Source: Oscillospiraceae bacterium
Lineage (GTDB): Bacteria > Bacillota > Clostridia > Oscillospirales > Ruminococcaceae
Reading direction: 5' to 3'
Length of the DNA: 64,000 nucleotides
Assembly (NCBI GenBank): GCA_017472735.1
Contig: JAFUOD010000007.1
Coordinates: 248,001 to 312,000, forward strand
How positions within the stretch are numbered: the stretch's first letter is position 1; the number at the start of each line of letters is the position of its first letter. This document shows, one piece after another, positions 1 to 8,257 of this stretch. Made by a program: the position numbers and the translations under genes. The notes under the pieces are model-generated. The model searched no databases. It had not been told where the DNA came from and worked only from the letters and a program-made list of their open reading frames with translations.

Positions 1-325
1 CTTTGAATTTTACAGTTTTGGGACGTGTAACATAGCCATATATACCGGGGAAAGAAAGACATCCTTCTGCGGCGCGAACGGTTTCTTCTGAAACTTCTAA
101 AATTTCGGGGTTGACAAGCTCGATAAAGCCCTCACCGACATCAATTACAACTATTCGTCTTATAATTCCAACCTGAGGTGCAGCAAGACCCAAACCCTCG
201 GCATCATACATCGTCTCTTTCATATCATCTAAAAGTTCATGAAGTCTGTCGTTAAATTTTTCAACAGGCTTACATGTTTTTAAAAGAACAGGGTCACCGT
301 CCTTAACAATTTTTCTGATAGCCAT
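1..325 (-). CDS. def: Peptide deformylase (3' end cut by window edge)
   Basis: It removes the N-terminal formyl group from new proteins in the cytoplasm. The translation starts MAIRKIVKDGDPVL and shows deformylase motif I (GLGLAAPQ) and motif II (EGCLS, with the metal-binding Cys). The HExxH motif would lie beyond base 1, so about 108 residues are visible. The start is set by an AAAGGATG ribosome site just upstream. It follows priA in the same operon, the usual Firmicute order priA-def-fmt; fmt is probably next outside the window. Identification is secure; completeness cannot be judged. Confidence 0.95.
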   Translation of the reverse strand, partial: MAIRKIVKDGDPVLLKTCKPVEKFNDRLHELLDDMKETMYDAEGLGLAAPQVGIIRRIVVIDVGEGFIELVNPEILEVSEETVRAAEGCLSFPGIYGYVTRPKTVKFK

Positions 326-346
326 TTAAATCATCCTTTCCTGATG

Positions 347-2803
347 TTAAACTAAATCTCCGTTTATGTCTGCATATACTCTAACATTCGTAAAACGCTT
401 ATCCTTATAAGCCGCAAGCAGAAGGTTGGAAATAAAGCTTCTGAACTTGGCATTTACTCGGCATTTAAGCGTTAAAGCATATTTATATCTGTTATTAATT
501 CTTCCCTGTCCCGATTTTGCAGGACCCAAAACACGAAGCGGGAATTTTTCGCCCGACCCGCTTAATTCTTCCTTCATCAAGTCAACAAAAGCGTTAGCGC
601 ATTTAATGGCATCTGTTTCAACAGGTGAGCTGAAATAGATAGCACATATATCGCAAAACGGCGGGTAGATAAGCTGCTTTCTAAGTGCGATCTCCTGCGA
701 ATAGAACTCTTTATAATCCTGCTGAGAAGCAAGAGAGATTATGTGATGATCGGGTACATTTGTCTGAATGTAAGCAACAGCGGGAGCATCTCCTCTCCCT
801 CCTCTGCCAACTACTTGAGTTAACAAAGAGAAGGTGCGCTCATAGCTTTTGTAATCGTCTGCAAAAAGAGAATTATCAAGCGAAATCACTCCGACAACCG
901 TAACATTTGGGAAGTCCAGTCCTTTTGCAATCATCTGTGTACCGACCATGATATCGTATTCGCCGTTTTCAAATGCTTTGAATTTTTCTTCATAAGCACA
1001 GCGAGAGCAAGTCGTGTCAGCATCCATGCGCAGAACTCTGGCATTCGGGAATGCATTTTCAAGCTCCTCTGCCAAAAGCTGCGTGCCGAGACCTGTTGCC
1101 ATTACTTCATCACTGCCGCAATCGGGGCATTTGCCGCTAAAGCGTGAGGAATATCCACAGTAATGGCACATTAGTTTATCGTTAGATTTATGGTAAGTTA
1201 ATGGTATGGCGCAATTTGGGCATGAAACCGTTTTTCGACATCCTTTGCAAGTTATGTGTGTATTATATCCTCGCCTGTTTAAAAGCAAAATTGCTTGCTT
1301 TCCATTCTTTATAGCCTCATCAACAGAGCGCACCAAATCCTCACAAAAAAGGCTTGTGTTGCCCATTTCAGCTTCAAGTGTCATATCTGCTACAACTACC
1401 TGAGGTAATTTAGTATCGCCGTAGCGGTTGTTAAGCTCGAAAAGGCTGTATCTGCCCGATTTGGCATAATAATAGCTTTCAAGCGAAGGTGTGGCAGAGG
1501 CTAACACCAGCACGCTGTTGTGTGTGCCGCAACGCTGAATTGCAACCTCACGCGCGTGGTAACGTGGCGAAGATTCGGACTTATAGGAGCTTTCGCCTTC
1601 TTCGTCCATAATAATCACACCAATGTTCGATAACGGTGCAAACACAGCACTTCTTGTGCCGATAACGATTTTTGCAAGTCCGTTTTTAATACGCTTGAAT
1701 TCATCCAACCTTTGCCCTAAAGAAAGACTTGAATGAATTACAGCAACGATATCACCAAACATTGCTTTGAATCTGCCTACAAGCTGAGGGGTCAACGAAA
1801 TCTCGGGCACTAAAAGCATGGCTGTTTTGCCTTGCTTAACGCAAGAGTCTATCAGCTTTATAAATACCGCTGTTTTGCCGCTGCCGGTTACACCGTGAAG
1901 CAATGCACCCGCGGGCTTATCAGCGCATATAAGCTGCATTATGCCGTTATATGCCGACTGCTGTTCGTCAGACAAAACTATATCATCGGGGTCAGTCTTC
2001 TCACGTTGCGAAAACTCAGGGGTACGGAATGTTTCGTAAGAATATTCCTCAATTATACCCTTTTTAAGCATATTCGAGATTATTGTTTGAGTTATGGTTA
2101 ACAAGTAGCACGCTTCTTTAATCGAGGCTGACTCGTTTTCTTCTAAAAGCTCAACAACAAGGCGCTGTTTTGGGGTTAATGCCGTCTCTACCTCTCCACT
2201 AATAAATCGGGGTGAAAGTCGGATCATTCTTATCGTCTCATCGCCTACACGGCGCTTAAACTCATCAGCTCTTTCCAAGACACCTTTTTCTACGAGGCTC
2301 TCAATAACCTTTGCTTTGCCATTGTTAACGCTGTCGTCAAGCAGTAAATCGAACTCTTTTTTGCCTTCACACGCTAAAAGCATTTTGTAAAGCGCTGATT
2401 CTTCATCCGTCATTTCGCAATCAGGCTTCGAGTTTGCCAAGGCGTAAGTGCTTGAATAAACAACCGAATAGCCGGATGGAATTATTGTCCTAAATGCCTC
2501 AAAATAGGTACAAAACGTATGCTCTTTAAGCCATGCTACAAGCGATAAAAGCTCCTCGTTTATAAGGGGTTCTTTATCGATTATGCTTATAATAGGCTTG
2601 ATTTTTTCATCGGGTACTTCTTTCTCATAAACCCTTGTTACCAAGCCTATACGCTTTAAGTTTCCCTTGCCAAACGGTACTAAAACACGCATGCCGGCAC
2701 AAAGCGTACCCAAAAGAATATCGGGATATTTATATGTATACTCGATATCAAAGCCGTAAGCCGTGCCCTGCAAAACAACTTTTGCACAGTGCATATTATT
2801 CAT
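347..2803 (-). CDS. priA: Primosomal protein N' (PriA replication-restart helicase)
   Basis: An 818-residue superfamily 2 helicase that reloads the replisome at stalled forks. The N-terminal 3'-DNA-binding domain covers about residues 1-110. The Walker A motif GVTGSGKT is at 304-311. Walker B reads MDEEG at 399-403, where PriA usually has DEEH. Eight zinc-binding cysteines lie at 519, 522, 528, 531, 546, 549, 559 and 562. The late helicase motif QVVGRGGRG is near 663-671. AAAGGAG about 10 bases upstream sets the start. It lies between rpoZ and def. coaBC, often found before priA in this operon, is absent here. Confidence 0.97.
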   Translation of the reverse strand: MNNMHCAKVVLQGTAYGFDIEYTYKYPDILLGTLCAGMRVLVPFGKGNLKRIGLVTRVYEKEVPDEKIKPIISIIDKEPLINEELLSLVAWLKEHTFCTYFEAFRTIIPSGYSVVYSSTYALANSKPDCEMTDEESALYKMLLACEGKKEFDLLLDDSVNNGKAKVIESLVEKGVLERADEFKRRVGDETIRMIRLSPRFISGEVETALTPKQRLVVELLEENESASIKEACYLLTITQTIISNMLKKGIIEEYSYETFRTPEFSQREKTDPDDIVLSDEQQSAYNGIMQLICADKPAGALLHGVTGSGKTAVFIKLIDSCVKQGKTAMLLVPEISLTPQLVGRFKAMFGDIVAVIHSSLSLGQRLDEFKRIKNGLAKIVIGTRSAVFAPLSNIGVIIMDEEGESSYKSESSPRYHAREVAIQRCGTHNSVLVLASATPSLESYYYAKSGRYSLFELNNRYGDTKLPQVVVADMTLEAEMGNTSLFCEDLVRSVDEAIKNGKQAILLLNRRGYNTHITCKGCRKTVSCPNCAIPLTYHKSNDKLMCHYCGYSSRFSGKCPDCGSDEVMATGLGTQLLAEELENAFPNARVLRMDADTTCSRCAYEEKFKAFENGEYDIMVGTQMIAKGLDFPNVTVVGVISLDNSLFADDYKSYERTFSLLTQVVGRGGRGDAPAVAYIQTNVPDHHIISLASQQDYKEFYSQEIALRKQLIYPPFCDICAIYFSSPVETDAIKCANAFVDLMKEELSGSGEKFPLRVLGPAKSGQGRINNRYKYALTLKCRVNAKFRSFISNLLLAAYKDKRFTNVRVYADINGDLV

Positions 2804-2836
2804 TTGCAGGCACTCCTTTCGGCTTAATATGTTTTC

Positions 2837-3046
2837 TTATTTATTTCTTAAAGAGGGATCTTCAACAAGCTTATATTCGCTTTTTGCAAACTGCTCAACA
2901 GCAGTTTTTACAGGCTTTTCATCAATAATAACCTTGTTTTCATAAGCTTCATCAAGAATATCTCTTGCGCGCTTTGCAACAGCAATTACTAAAGAATAGG
3001 TGCTTTCGTTGTTCTTTAAAATCTGTGAGCTGGAAGGTCTTAACAT
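2837..3046 (-). CDS. rpoZ: RNA polymerase omega subunit
   Basis: A small subunit (69 residues) that helps fold and assemble the beta' subunit of RNA polymerase. The N-terminal MLRPSSSQIL and central YSLVIAVAKRAR segments fit omega, in which the second forms the conserved helix. It starts 2 bases after the gmk stop; the GGAG inside the gmk tail is the likely ribosome site, so translation is probably coupled. The length matches Firmicute omega. The gmk-rpoZ order is conserved. Confidence 0.95.
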   Translation of the reverse strand: MLRPSSSQILKNNESTYSLVIAVAKRARDILDEAYENKVIIDEKPVKTAVEQFAKSEYKLVEDPSLRNK

Positions 3047-3047
3047 G

Positions 3048-3653
3048 TCAGTTCAATACTCCTTTTATTGTATTAGAATTAAATTTTGTCATATATTTGC
3101 AGGACTTCATTATTGTTTCAAGTCCCTCAATAGCATCGATCAGGTTATCGTTAACTAAAACATAATCATAGTTATATGATTTTTCGATTTCGCTTGCGGC
3201 TTCGCCAACACGGCGTTCAATAACGTCTAAAGCCTCGGTTCCTCTGCCGATAAGGCGTTGTTTCAATGCTTCAACATTGGGAGGAAGAATAAAAATCAAA
3301 ACAGCATCGGGATAAGCTTGTTTAACCTTCATGGCGCCTATGGTTTCGATCTCAAGAATTACATCAATACCCGCATCAAGCTTCTCCATAACTTTTGCTT
3401 TAGGCGTGCCGTAATAGTTACCGCAAAATTCGGCATATTCAAACATGCCGCCGTTTGAGATTTCCGATTCAAACTCCTCACGGGTGATGAAGTAATAATT
3501 AATGCCGTTAAGTTCACCATCTCTGGGGCTTCGGGTAGTTGCAGAAACAGAATAGTGGATGTTTTTGAAGTTCTTTAAAACCTCGCTTAAAATTGTGCCC
3601 TTGCCACAGCCGGACGGAGCGGAAAGCACATAAAGAATACCTTTATTCTGCAT
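3048..3653 (-). CDS. gmk: Guanylate kinase
   Basis: It phosphorylates GMP to GDP with ATP. The P-loop reads SAPSGCGKGT near the N terminus, where most homologues have SGVGKST or SGAGKGT. The GMP-binding stretch SATTRSPRDGE and the HYSVSATTR context are present. The length of 201 residues is normal. I chose the second of two ATGs (MQNKG...) because the AAGGAGG site directly abuts the first ATG and sits at proper distance from the second. The start overlaps the end of remA by about 10 bases. Confidence 0.96.
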   Translation of the reverse strand: MQNKGILYVLSAPSGCGKGTILSEVLKNFKNIHYSVSATTRSPRDGELNGINYYFITREEFESEISNGGMFEYAEFCGNYYGTPKAKVMEKLDAGIDVILEIETIGAMKVKQAYPDAVLIFILPPNVEALKQRLIGRGTEALDVIERRVGEAASEIEKSYNYDYVLVNDNLIDAIEGLETIMKSCKYMTKFNSNTIKGVLN

Positions 3654-3897
3654 TTTCATCCTCCTTATCTTCTCCTTTAGAAAGAATATAATCGGCAGTA
3701 CGAGCAGACAAAATAACGTGGTCGGAATCCATTACGATCACCGTTTTTGTCTTCTTTCCATAGGTAGCGTCAATCAGCGTACCCTTGTCCTTAGCCTCCT
3801 GAATAAGTCTTTTTACAGGCGAGGAATCGGGCGAGACAAGCGCAATAATTCTTGACGACGAAACAAAGCATGAATAACCAATATTTATCATTTCCAT
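3643..3897 (-). CDS. remA: RemA-family regulator (DUF370)
   Basis: An 84-residue protein of the RemA/DUF370 family. In Bacillus, RemA is a ring-forming DNA-binding activator of matrix and osmoprotection genes. Family hallmarks seen are INIGYSCFV near the start, the SSRIIALVSPDSSPVKRL segment, and the KTKTVIVMDSDHVILSA stretch. The acidic tail (KGEDKEDENAE) overlaps the gmk start. The yicC-remA-gmk-rpoZ order is a classic Firmicute arrangement and supports the call. Its targets in this organism cannot be told. Confidence 0.93.
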   Translation of the reverse strand: MEMINIGYSCFVSSSRIIALVSPDSSPVKRLIQEAKDKGTLIDATYGKKTKTVIVMDSDHVILSARTADYILSKGEDKEDENAE

Positions 3898-3911
3898 ATT
3901 ATCGCACCGTT

Positions 3912-4790
3912 CTATTCAATATTCTGAATCTGTTCTCTTATTTTTTCAATCGTGCTCTTAAGGTCTACAACCATTCTGGTAATGGTCAGGTCGCTGCACT
4001 TTGAGCCGGTTGTGTTTACCTCACGGTTCATTTCCTGAACTAAGAAATCAAGCTTTTTGCCGATGGGCTCATTAAGCTGCAAAAGTTCACGATACTGAGC
4101 AATGTGACTTCTTAAACGAACGGTTTCTTCATCGACCGCTGTTTTATCGGCAAAAATCGCAGCTTCGGTAAGGATTCTTGACTCGTCAATATTCTTATCG
4201 CCCAGAATATCGCAAAGACGGGTATAAAGCTTTGTGCGGTATTCTTTTGTTACATCGGGAGAGCGTGTCTCTATCTGAGTTACTGTATCCTCGATAAAGT
4301 CGAGTTTTGAAAGAATATCATCTTTGAGTCTTTCGCCCTCGGCAGTTCTCATCGCAATAAAGCTGTCAAGCGCTTCATTAGCGGTTTCGCTTACCAAAGA
4401 CCATAGCTCGTCTTCATCAATTTCAGATTTTGAAACGGTGAAGACATCGCTCATTCTGAAAAGCTGAGAAAGCGTTAAGTCGTCTTTAAGGCCAAGCTGT
4501 TCGTTAGCATTTCTTAATGCACTTACGTAGTTGTTTGCAAGCTCTGCATTAACCTCAACAACACAGTCAGAGCCGTTTATGCGGTTTATTGAAACATAGG
4601 TTTCAACCTTGCCTCGGTTTATTTTAGAAGCGAACAAGCTTTTGAGTTTATCCTCTAAAAAAGAATACTGTCGTGAAATTCTTGTCGAAAACTCAAAGAA
4701 TCTATGGTTAACCGAACGCACTTCAACGGTTATCTCGTAAGTGTCAAACGACTTCGAAGCTCTGCCGTAGCCGGTCATACTCTTAGGCAT
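3912..4790 (-). CDS. yicC: YicC-family endoribonuclease
   Basis: A 292-residue YicC/YloC protein. The family was long a stress-induced unknown; E. coli YicC is now reported as an endoribonuclease. The N terminus MPKSMTGYGRAS is the family signature. The C-terminal part carries GKKLDFLVQEMNREVNT followed by SKCSD, also diagnostic. GGATGATT precedes the ATG. It is the first visible gene of the remA-gmk-rpoZ-priA-def operon and diverges from the HD gene on the plus strand, so the operon promoter should lie in 4791-4976. Confidence 0.95.
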   Translation of the reverse strand: MPKSMTGYGRASKSFDTYEITVEVRSVNHRFFEFSTRISRQYSFLEDKLKSLFASKINRGKVETYVSINRINGSDCVVEVNAELANNYVSALRNANEQLGLKDDLTLSQLFRMSDVFTVSKSEIDEDELWSLVSETANEALDSFIAMRTAEGERLKDDILSKLDFIEDTVTQIETRSPDVTKEYRTKLYTRLCDILGDKNIDESRILTEAAIFADKTAVDEETVRLRSHIAQYRELLQLNEPIGKKLDFLVQEMNREVNTTGSKCSDLTITRMVVDLKSTIEKIREQIQNIE

Positions 4791-4976
4791 TTTATAATCA
4801 TCCTTTCATGTTGAAAATAGCATAAGTATATAAGAATCCATAATACACCAATATATAAAAGTATTATAGCACCAATCGTTAAATAAAGCAAGGAATCAGG
4901 CAAAAATTTAAGATAATTTATGATTTGCAACTGATTAAGTTTTGTGATATAATGACATAAGATTGGAGATGGTAAA

Positions 4977-5582
4977 ATGAATTTGATGAACATGGACTTT
5001 AAAAACAGATTTATTGAGATATATAAAGAGAACATTAAGCGTGAGGGTGCCGACAAGCTTTTAGAATATCTTTGCTCTCGCAACTGCGATTTCTTTACGG
5101 CGCCGGCTTCAACAAAGTTCCATTGCTCTTATGAGGGCGGGCTTTGCGAGCACAGTTTAAATGTTTATGACTGCTTGAAATCATACCTTGAAACCGACAG
5201 AGCGAAAGAAAAGTTCGGGCTTTCGTTCTCGGAAGAAACGATCGCTATCGTCTCCCTCTTGCACGATGTTTGCAAGACCAACACCTATAAAGTAAGCATG
5301 AGAAACAAGAAGGACGAAAGCGGAACATGGATTCAGGTGCCTTATTATGAATACAACGACACCCTGCCCTACGGTCACGGTGAGAAATCGGTTTACATTG
5401 TTTCGGGCTTTATGCGTCTGACCCGCGATGAGGCAATGGCTATCCGCTGGCATATGGGCTTCTCGGGCGAGGAGGACAAAAAGCTTGTAGGAAACGCTTT
5501 AAGAGCTTACCCCTTGGCTCTTGCGCTTAACATTGCCGACTGTGAAGCTTCAAGCTTTGTTGAAGAAAGAAATGATAAATAG
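4977..5582 (+). CDS. HD-domain phosphohydrolase of unknown substrate
   Basis: A 201-residue soluble protein with an HD metal-binding fold. The first histidine is in CEHSLNVY (His59), the HD pair is in LLHDVCK (His96-Asp97), and a later His lies in RWHMGF. Such proteins are usually nucleotide phosphatases, phosphodiesterases or oligoribonucleases; the substrate cannot be read from sequence. GGAGAT lies 8-10 bases before the ATG, though the Met codons at positions 4 and 6 are possible alternatives. The gene stands alone, divergent from yicC, and ends at a strong bidirectional terminator. Confidence 0.85.
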   Translation: MNLMNMDFKNRFIEIYKENIKREGADKLLEYLCSRNCDFFTAPASTKFHCSYEGGLCEHSLNVYDCLKSYLETDRAKEKFGLSFSEETIAIVSLLHDVCKTNTYKVSMRNKKDESGTWIQVPYYEYNDTLPYGHGEKSVYIVSGFMRLTRDEAMAIRWHMGFSGEEDKKLVGNALRAYPLALALNIADCEASSFVEERNDK

Positions 5583-5583
5583 T

Positions 5584-5621
5584 AAATAGAAATCCCATCT
5601 TTTCAGATGGGATTTCTATTT
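5584..5621. terminator. Bidirectional terminator between convergent genes
   Basis: A perfect 17-bp inverted repeat with a 4-base TTTC loop. It is A/T-rich at the outer ends, so it gives a U-run on both strands. It separates the convergent HD gene and the GNAT gene, whose stop codon overlaps its right arm. Confidence 0.85.
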
Positions 5622-6048
5622 ATATCTTCTTTTTCATGTAGCGTGGCAAATACATCTCGTACCCGTGTTTGGGATAGAAATTCCAAGATTCATAGTAACG
5701 TTCCTTGTCACCAAGATGAACTCTGATCTCTTGAACACCTTTTGCCCTTGCAAAGTCTTCGGCAACTGCCAAAAGTGCAGAGCCAATTCCTTGTCGCTTT
5801 AAAGTCGGCTTGATAAACAGACGGCGAAGCCACATAAAATTATCTTCTGACCTTACACCTACACAGCCTATCACACGGTCATTATCATCAATTGCAAGCC
5901 AGAACATATCGCCGACACTGATATAATTTGCATTAATATCGAATAAGTCATCTCTTAACTTTGGTACGCCGCCTAAAGCATCTTTAGCCGACAGATACAT
6001 ATAAAACAGGTCATCGCGGTATCTGTCATCATATTTAATAATCTTCAT
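5620..6048 (-). CDS. GNAT-family N-acetyltransferase
   Basis: A 142-residue acetyl-CoA-dependent acetyltransferase fold. The segment WLRRLFIKPTLKRQGIGSAL contains the acetyl-CoA pyrophosphate-binding loop (R/Q-x-x-G-x-G/A as RQGIGSA). It is followed by an alpha helix and the C-terminal HYGYEMY-like end typical of GNATs (here HGYEMYLPRYMKK). AAGGAGCAAG directly precedes the chosen ATG; an upstream in-frame extension lacks such a site. It lies downstream of asnS, separated by a terminator. The substrate is unknown. Confidence 0.88.
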   Translation of the reverse strand: MKIIKYDDRYRDDLFYMYLSAKDALGGVPKLRDDLFDINANYISVGDMFWLAIDDNDRVIGCVGVRSEDNFMWLRRLFIKPTLKRQGIGSALLAVAEDFARAKGVQEIRVHLGDKERYYESWNFYPKHGYEMYLPRYMKKKI

Positions 6049-6066
6049 TCTTGCTCCTTGATATAA

Positions 6067-6096
6067 ACTGCCTCCCGCATATAAGAGGAAGGCAGT
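6067..6096 (-). terminator. Probable asnS terminator
   Basis: Inverted repeat ACTGCCT/AGGCAGT with inner CC/GG pairing, just after the asnS stop on the minus strand. The following T-stretch is only moderate. Confidence 0.6.
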
Positions 6097-6112
6097 GCTT
6101 TTATAATTTATA

Positions 6113-7504
6113 TTAGAACTTAAGATTTTTAGGAGTTCTTGCATAAGCGCAAACGTCGCGGATGTTTGCAACACCTGTTACATACATTAAAAGTCTTTCA
6201 AGACCCAAGCCGAAGCCCGAGTGAACAACGCCGCCGTACTTTCTAAGGTCAAGATACCATTCAAGCGATTCGGTCTCCATGCCGATATCTGCCATCTTCT
6301 TAACCAAAACATCATAATTCTCTTCACGCTGAGAGCCGCCGATAAGCTCGCCAACGCCGGGAACAAGCAAGTCGCAAGCTGCAACTGTCTTTCCATCGGG
6401 GTTAAGCTTCATATAGAAAGCTTTAATATCCTTCGGGAAGTCGATCAAGAACACGGGGCCTTTTGCAACCTTGTCGCAAATATAGATTTCGTGTTCTTTT
6501 GCAAAGTCCACGCCCCACTCTACAGGGAATTCAAACTTCTCGCCCGAGTTTTTAAGGTAGTCAACAGCCTCGGTATAGGTAATGACCTTAAAGTCAGAGT
6601 TAACAACTCTATCAAGCTTTTCAATAAGGGTATGATCTTTATCAACAAAATCGTTAAGGAACTTAAGCTCATCGGGGCAGTTTGTCATAACGTCCTTAAT
6701 AACATACTTAAGCATAGCTTCCATTACAGCCATGTCGCCCTTAAGGTCGCAGAATGCCATTTCGGGCTCGATCATCCAGAATTCGGATGCATGGTAAGGA
6801 GTGTTAGAGTTTTCAGCACGGAATGTAGGACCAAAGGTATATACCTTGCCCATCGCAAGAGCAAAAGGCTCAACATGGAGCTGACCCGAAACAGTAAGGC
6901 AAGCGTGCTTGCCGAAGAAGTCTTCAGCGTAGTTGGTATCCTCACGGGTCGTAACAGTGAAGGTCTCGCCCGCACCCTCGGCATCGTTACCTGTAATTAA
7001 CGGTGTGTGAATGTAGGTAAAGCCCTCCTGGCGGAAGAATTCGTGCAGGGACTGAGAAATGATGGAACGAATCTTGAAAACAGCCATAAAGGTGTTTGTT
7101 CTCGGTCTTAAATGAGGGATCTCACGCAAGAACTCAAGCGAGTGGCGCTTTTTCTGCAAGGGGTATGCTGCGTCACATGCGCCCAAAAGCTCAGCTTCGG
7201 TAGCGTTGATTTCAAAAGGTTGCTTAGCCTCGGGGGTGATAATAAGCTTACCTGTGATTTTAACAGCACAGCCGGTTAAAAGCTTAGCGATCTCGGCAAA
7301 GTTAGCAAGCTTATCTTCCTCGTAAACGATCTGAACGCAGCTAAAGCAAGAGCCGTCGTTCATGGAGATGAAACCGATTTTATTATTAGATCTGTTAGTT
7401 CTTATCCAACCTTCAACCGTAACGGTTGCGCCGTCAACAAGCTCGTCGATGGGCATAAGACCCTTAACACTCTTATAAATTTCGTCAAATAAATACTTAC
7501 TCAT
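6113..7504 (-). CDS. asnS: Asparaginyl-tRNA synthetase
   Basis: A 463-residue class IIb synthetase that charges tRNA-Asn. The N-terminal OB-fold anticodon domain (VEGWIRTNRSNNKIGFISMNDG) is followed by the catalytic core. The core has class II motif 2 in FRAENSNTPYHASEFWMIEPE; the N in this motif separates AsnRS from AspRS. Motif 3 is GFGLGLERLLMYVTG near the C terminus. The start MSKYLF has GGAGGAATAT immediately before it. It appears to be a single-gene unit. Confidence 0.96.
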   Translation of the reverse strand: MSKYLFDEIYKSVKGLMPIDELVDGATVTVEGWIRTNRSNNKIGFISMNDGSCFSCVQIVYEEDKLANFAEIAKLLTGCAVKITGKLIITPEAKQPFEINATEAELLGACDAAYPLQKKRHSLEFLREIPHLRPRTNTFMAVFKIRSIISQSLHEFFRQEGFTYIHTPLITGNDAEGAGETFTVTTREDTNYAEDFFGKHACLTVSGQLHVEPFALAMGKVYTFGPTFRAENSNTPYHASEFWMIEPEMAFCDLKGDMAVMEAMLKYVIKDVMTNCPDELKFLNDFVDKDHTLIEKLDRVVNSDFKVITYTEAVDYLKNSGEKFEFPVEWGVDFAKEHEIYICDKVAKGPVFLIDFPKDIKAFYMKLNPDGKTVAACDLLVPGVGELIGGSQREENYDVLVKKMADIGMETESLEWYLDLRKYGGVVHSGFGLGLERLLMYVTGVANIRDVCAYARTPKNLKF

Positions 7505-7586
7505 ATATATTCCTCCAACAAAAATGAAGTTAAGCACAATAAAACTATTTTATTACTGTAAGCAGAAAATGTCAAGTAAAATGGCA

Positions 7587-8153
7587 TTAATCTTTAGCTT
7601 CATTCATCTTTTTTACAGAATCGGATACAATTTCTTCACGAAGCTTTTTAAGCCAGTCGTGCCATTCAACCTTATCGGCGCCATAGGTTAAAGCATCGTT
7701 ATATTCATGAGGCATCCATGTTGATATGTCAGCCTCGTTATGTGCGATAAGCGCTTCCATGTTATCAAGTGCCTTATAAAGCTTTGCTTCTTTAGTCTCT
7801 AAAGCGTCCATTTCGGCAAAGAGGGTTGTAAATTCAGCCTCCAAATCATCGGGCAGATTGGAAAGCAGAGTTTTAATAGCTTCACGCTCAACAGCTTCGT
7901 GGTCGTCTGTTTTTAAATATGCAGGAATATCCCCTGTTATAGCTTCACCAAAGTCGTGAATGATGCACATTCTTATAACCTTGTTTATATCAACATCGGG
8001 AAAATCTTTTTCTAAAAGCATGGGCATTAATGCGAGTCTCCACGAATGGTCGGCGACAGTTTCTTTTTCGCCGTCCGGGTTCCAGCAGTGGCGCGTTGTA
8101 TACTTAAGTACACCGACAGTCGTTAAAAAATCTATAAAGTTTCTTTGAGTCAT
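7587..8153 (-). CDS. YfbR-like HD-domain phosphohydrolase
   Basis: A 188-residue HD protein resembling YfbR-type 5'-deoxynucleotidases. Metal-binding elements seen are ETVADHSWRLALM (first His) and CIIHDFGEAITGDIP, where the HD pair is followed by the E-x-x-x-GD pattern of this group. A late Asp lies in KALDNMEALIAHNEAD. The start MTQRN has GGAGGA 7 bases upstream; an upstream ATG overlaps that site and is unlikely. Substrate assignment to dNMPs is inferred from the family only. Confidence 0.85.
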   Translation of the reverse strand: MTQRNFIDFLTTVGVLKYTTRHCWNPDGEKETVADHSWRLALMPMLLEKDFPDVDINKVIRMCIIHDFGEAITGDIPAYLKTDDHEAVEREAIKTLLSNLPDDLEAEFTTLFAEMDALETKEAKLYKALDNMEALIAHNEADISTWMPHEYNDALTYGADKVEWHDWLKKLREEIVSDSVKKMNEAKD

Positions 8154-8222
8154 AAAATAATCCTCCAAAAAAGAAATTTGAATTTAATATATTCTATCAT
8201 ATTTACGCTGATAAATCAACAA

Positions 8223-8251
8223 AAGGAGCTTATCAAATTGATAGGCTCCTT
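8223..8251 (-). terminator. pyk terminator
   Basis: Inverted repeat AAGGAGC/GCTCCTT with additional inner TATCAA/TTGATA pairing, just past the pyk stop. On the minus strand it is followed by a TTTTGTTG stretch. Confidence 0.75.
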
Positions 8252-8257
8252 AAAAAA

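Noticed and set aside
6221-7000. 259-codon open frame on plus
   Set aside because: Lies fully antisense to asnS, has no family resemblance and no ribosome site; a shadow of the real gene.
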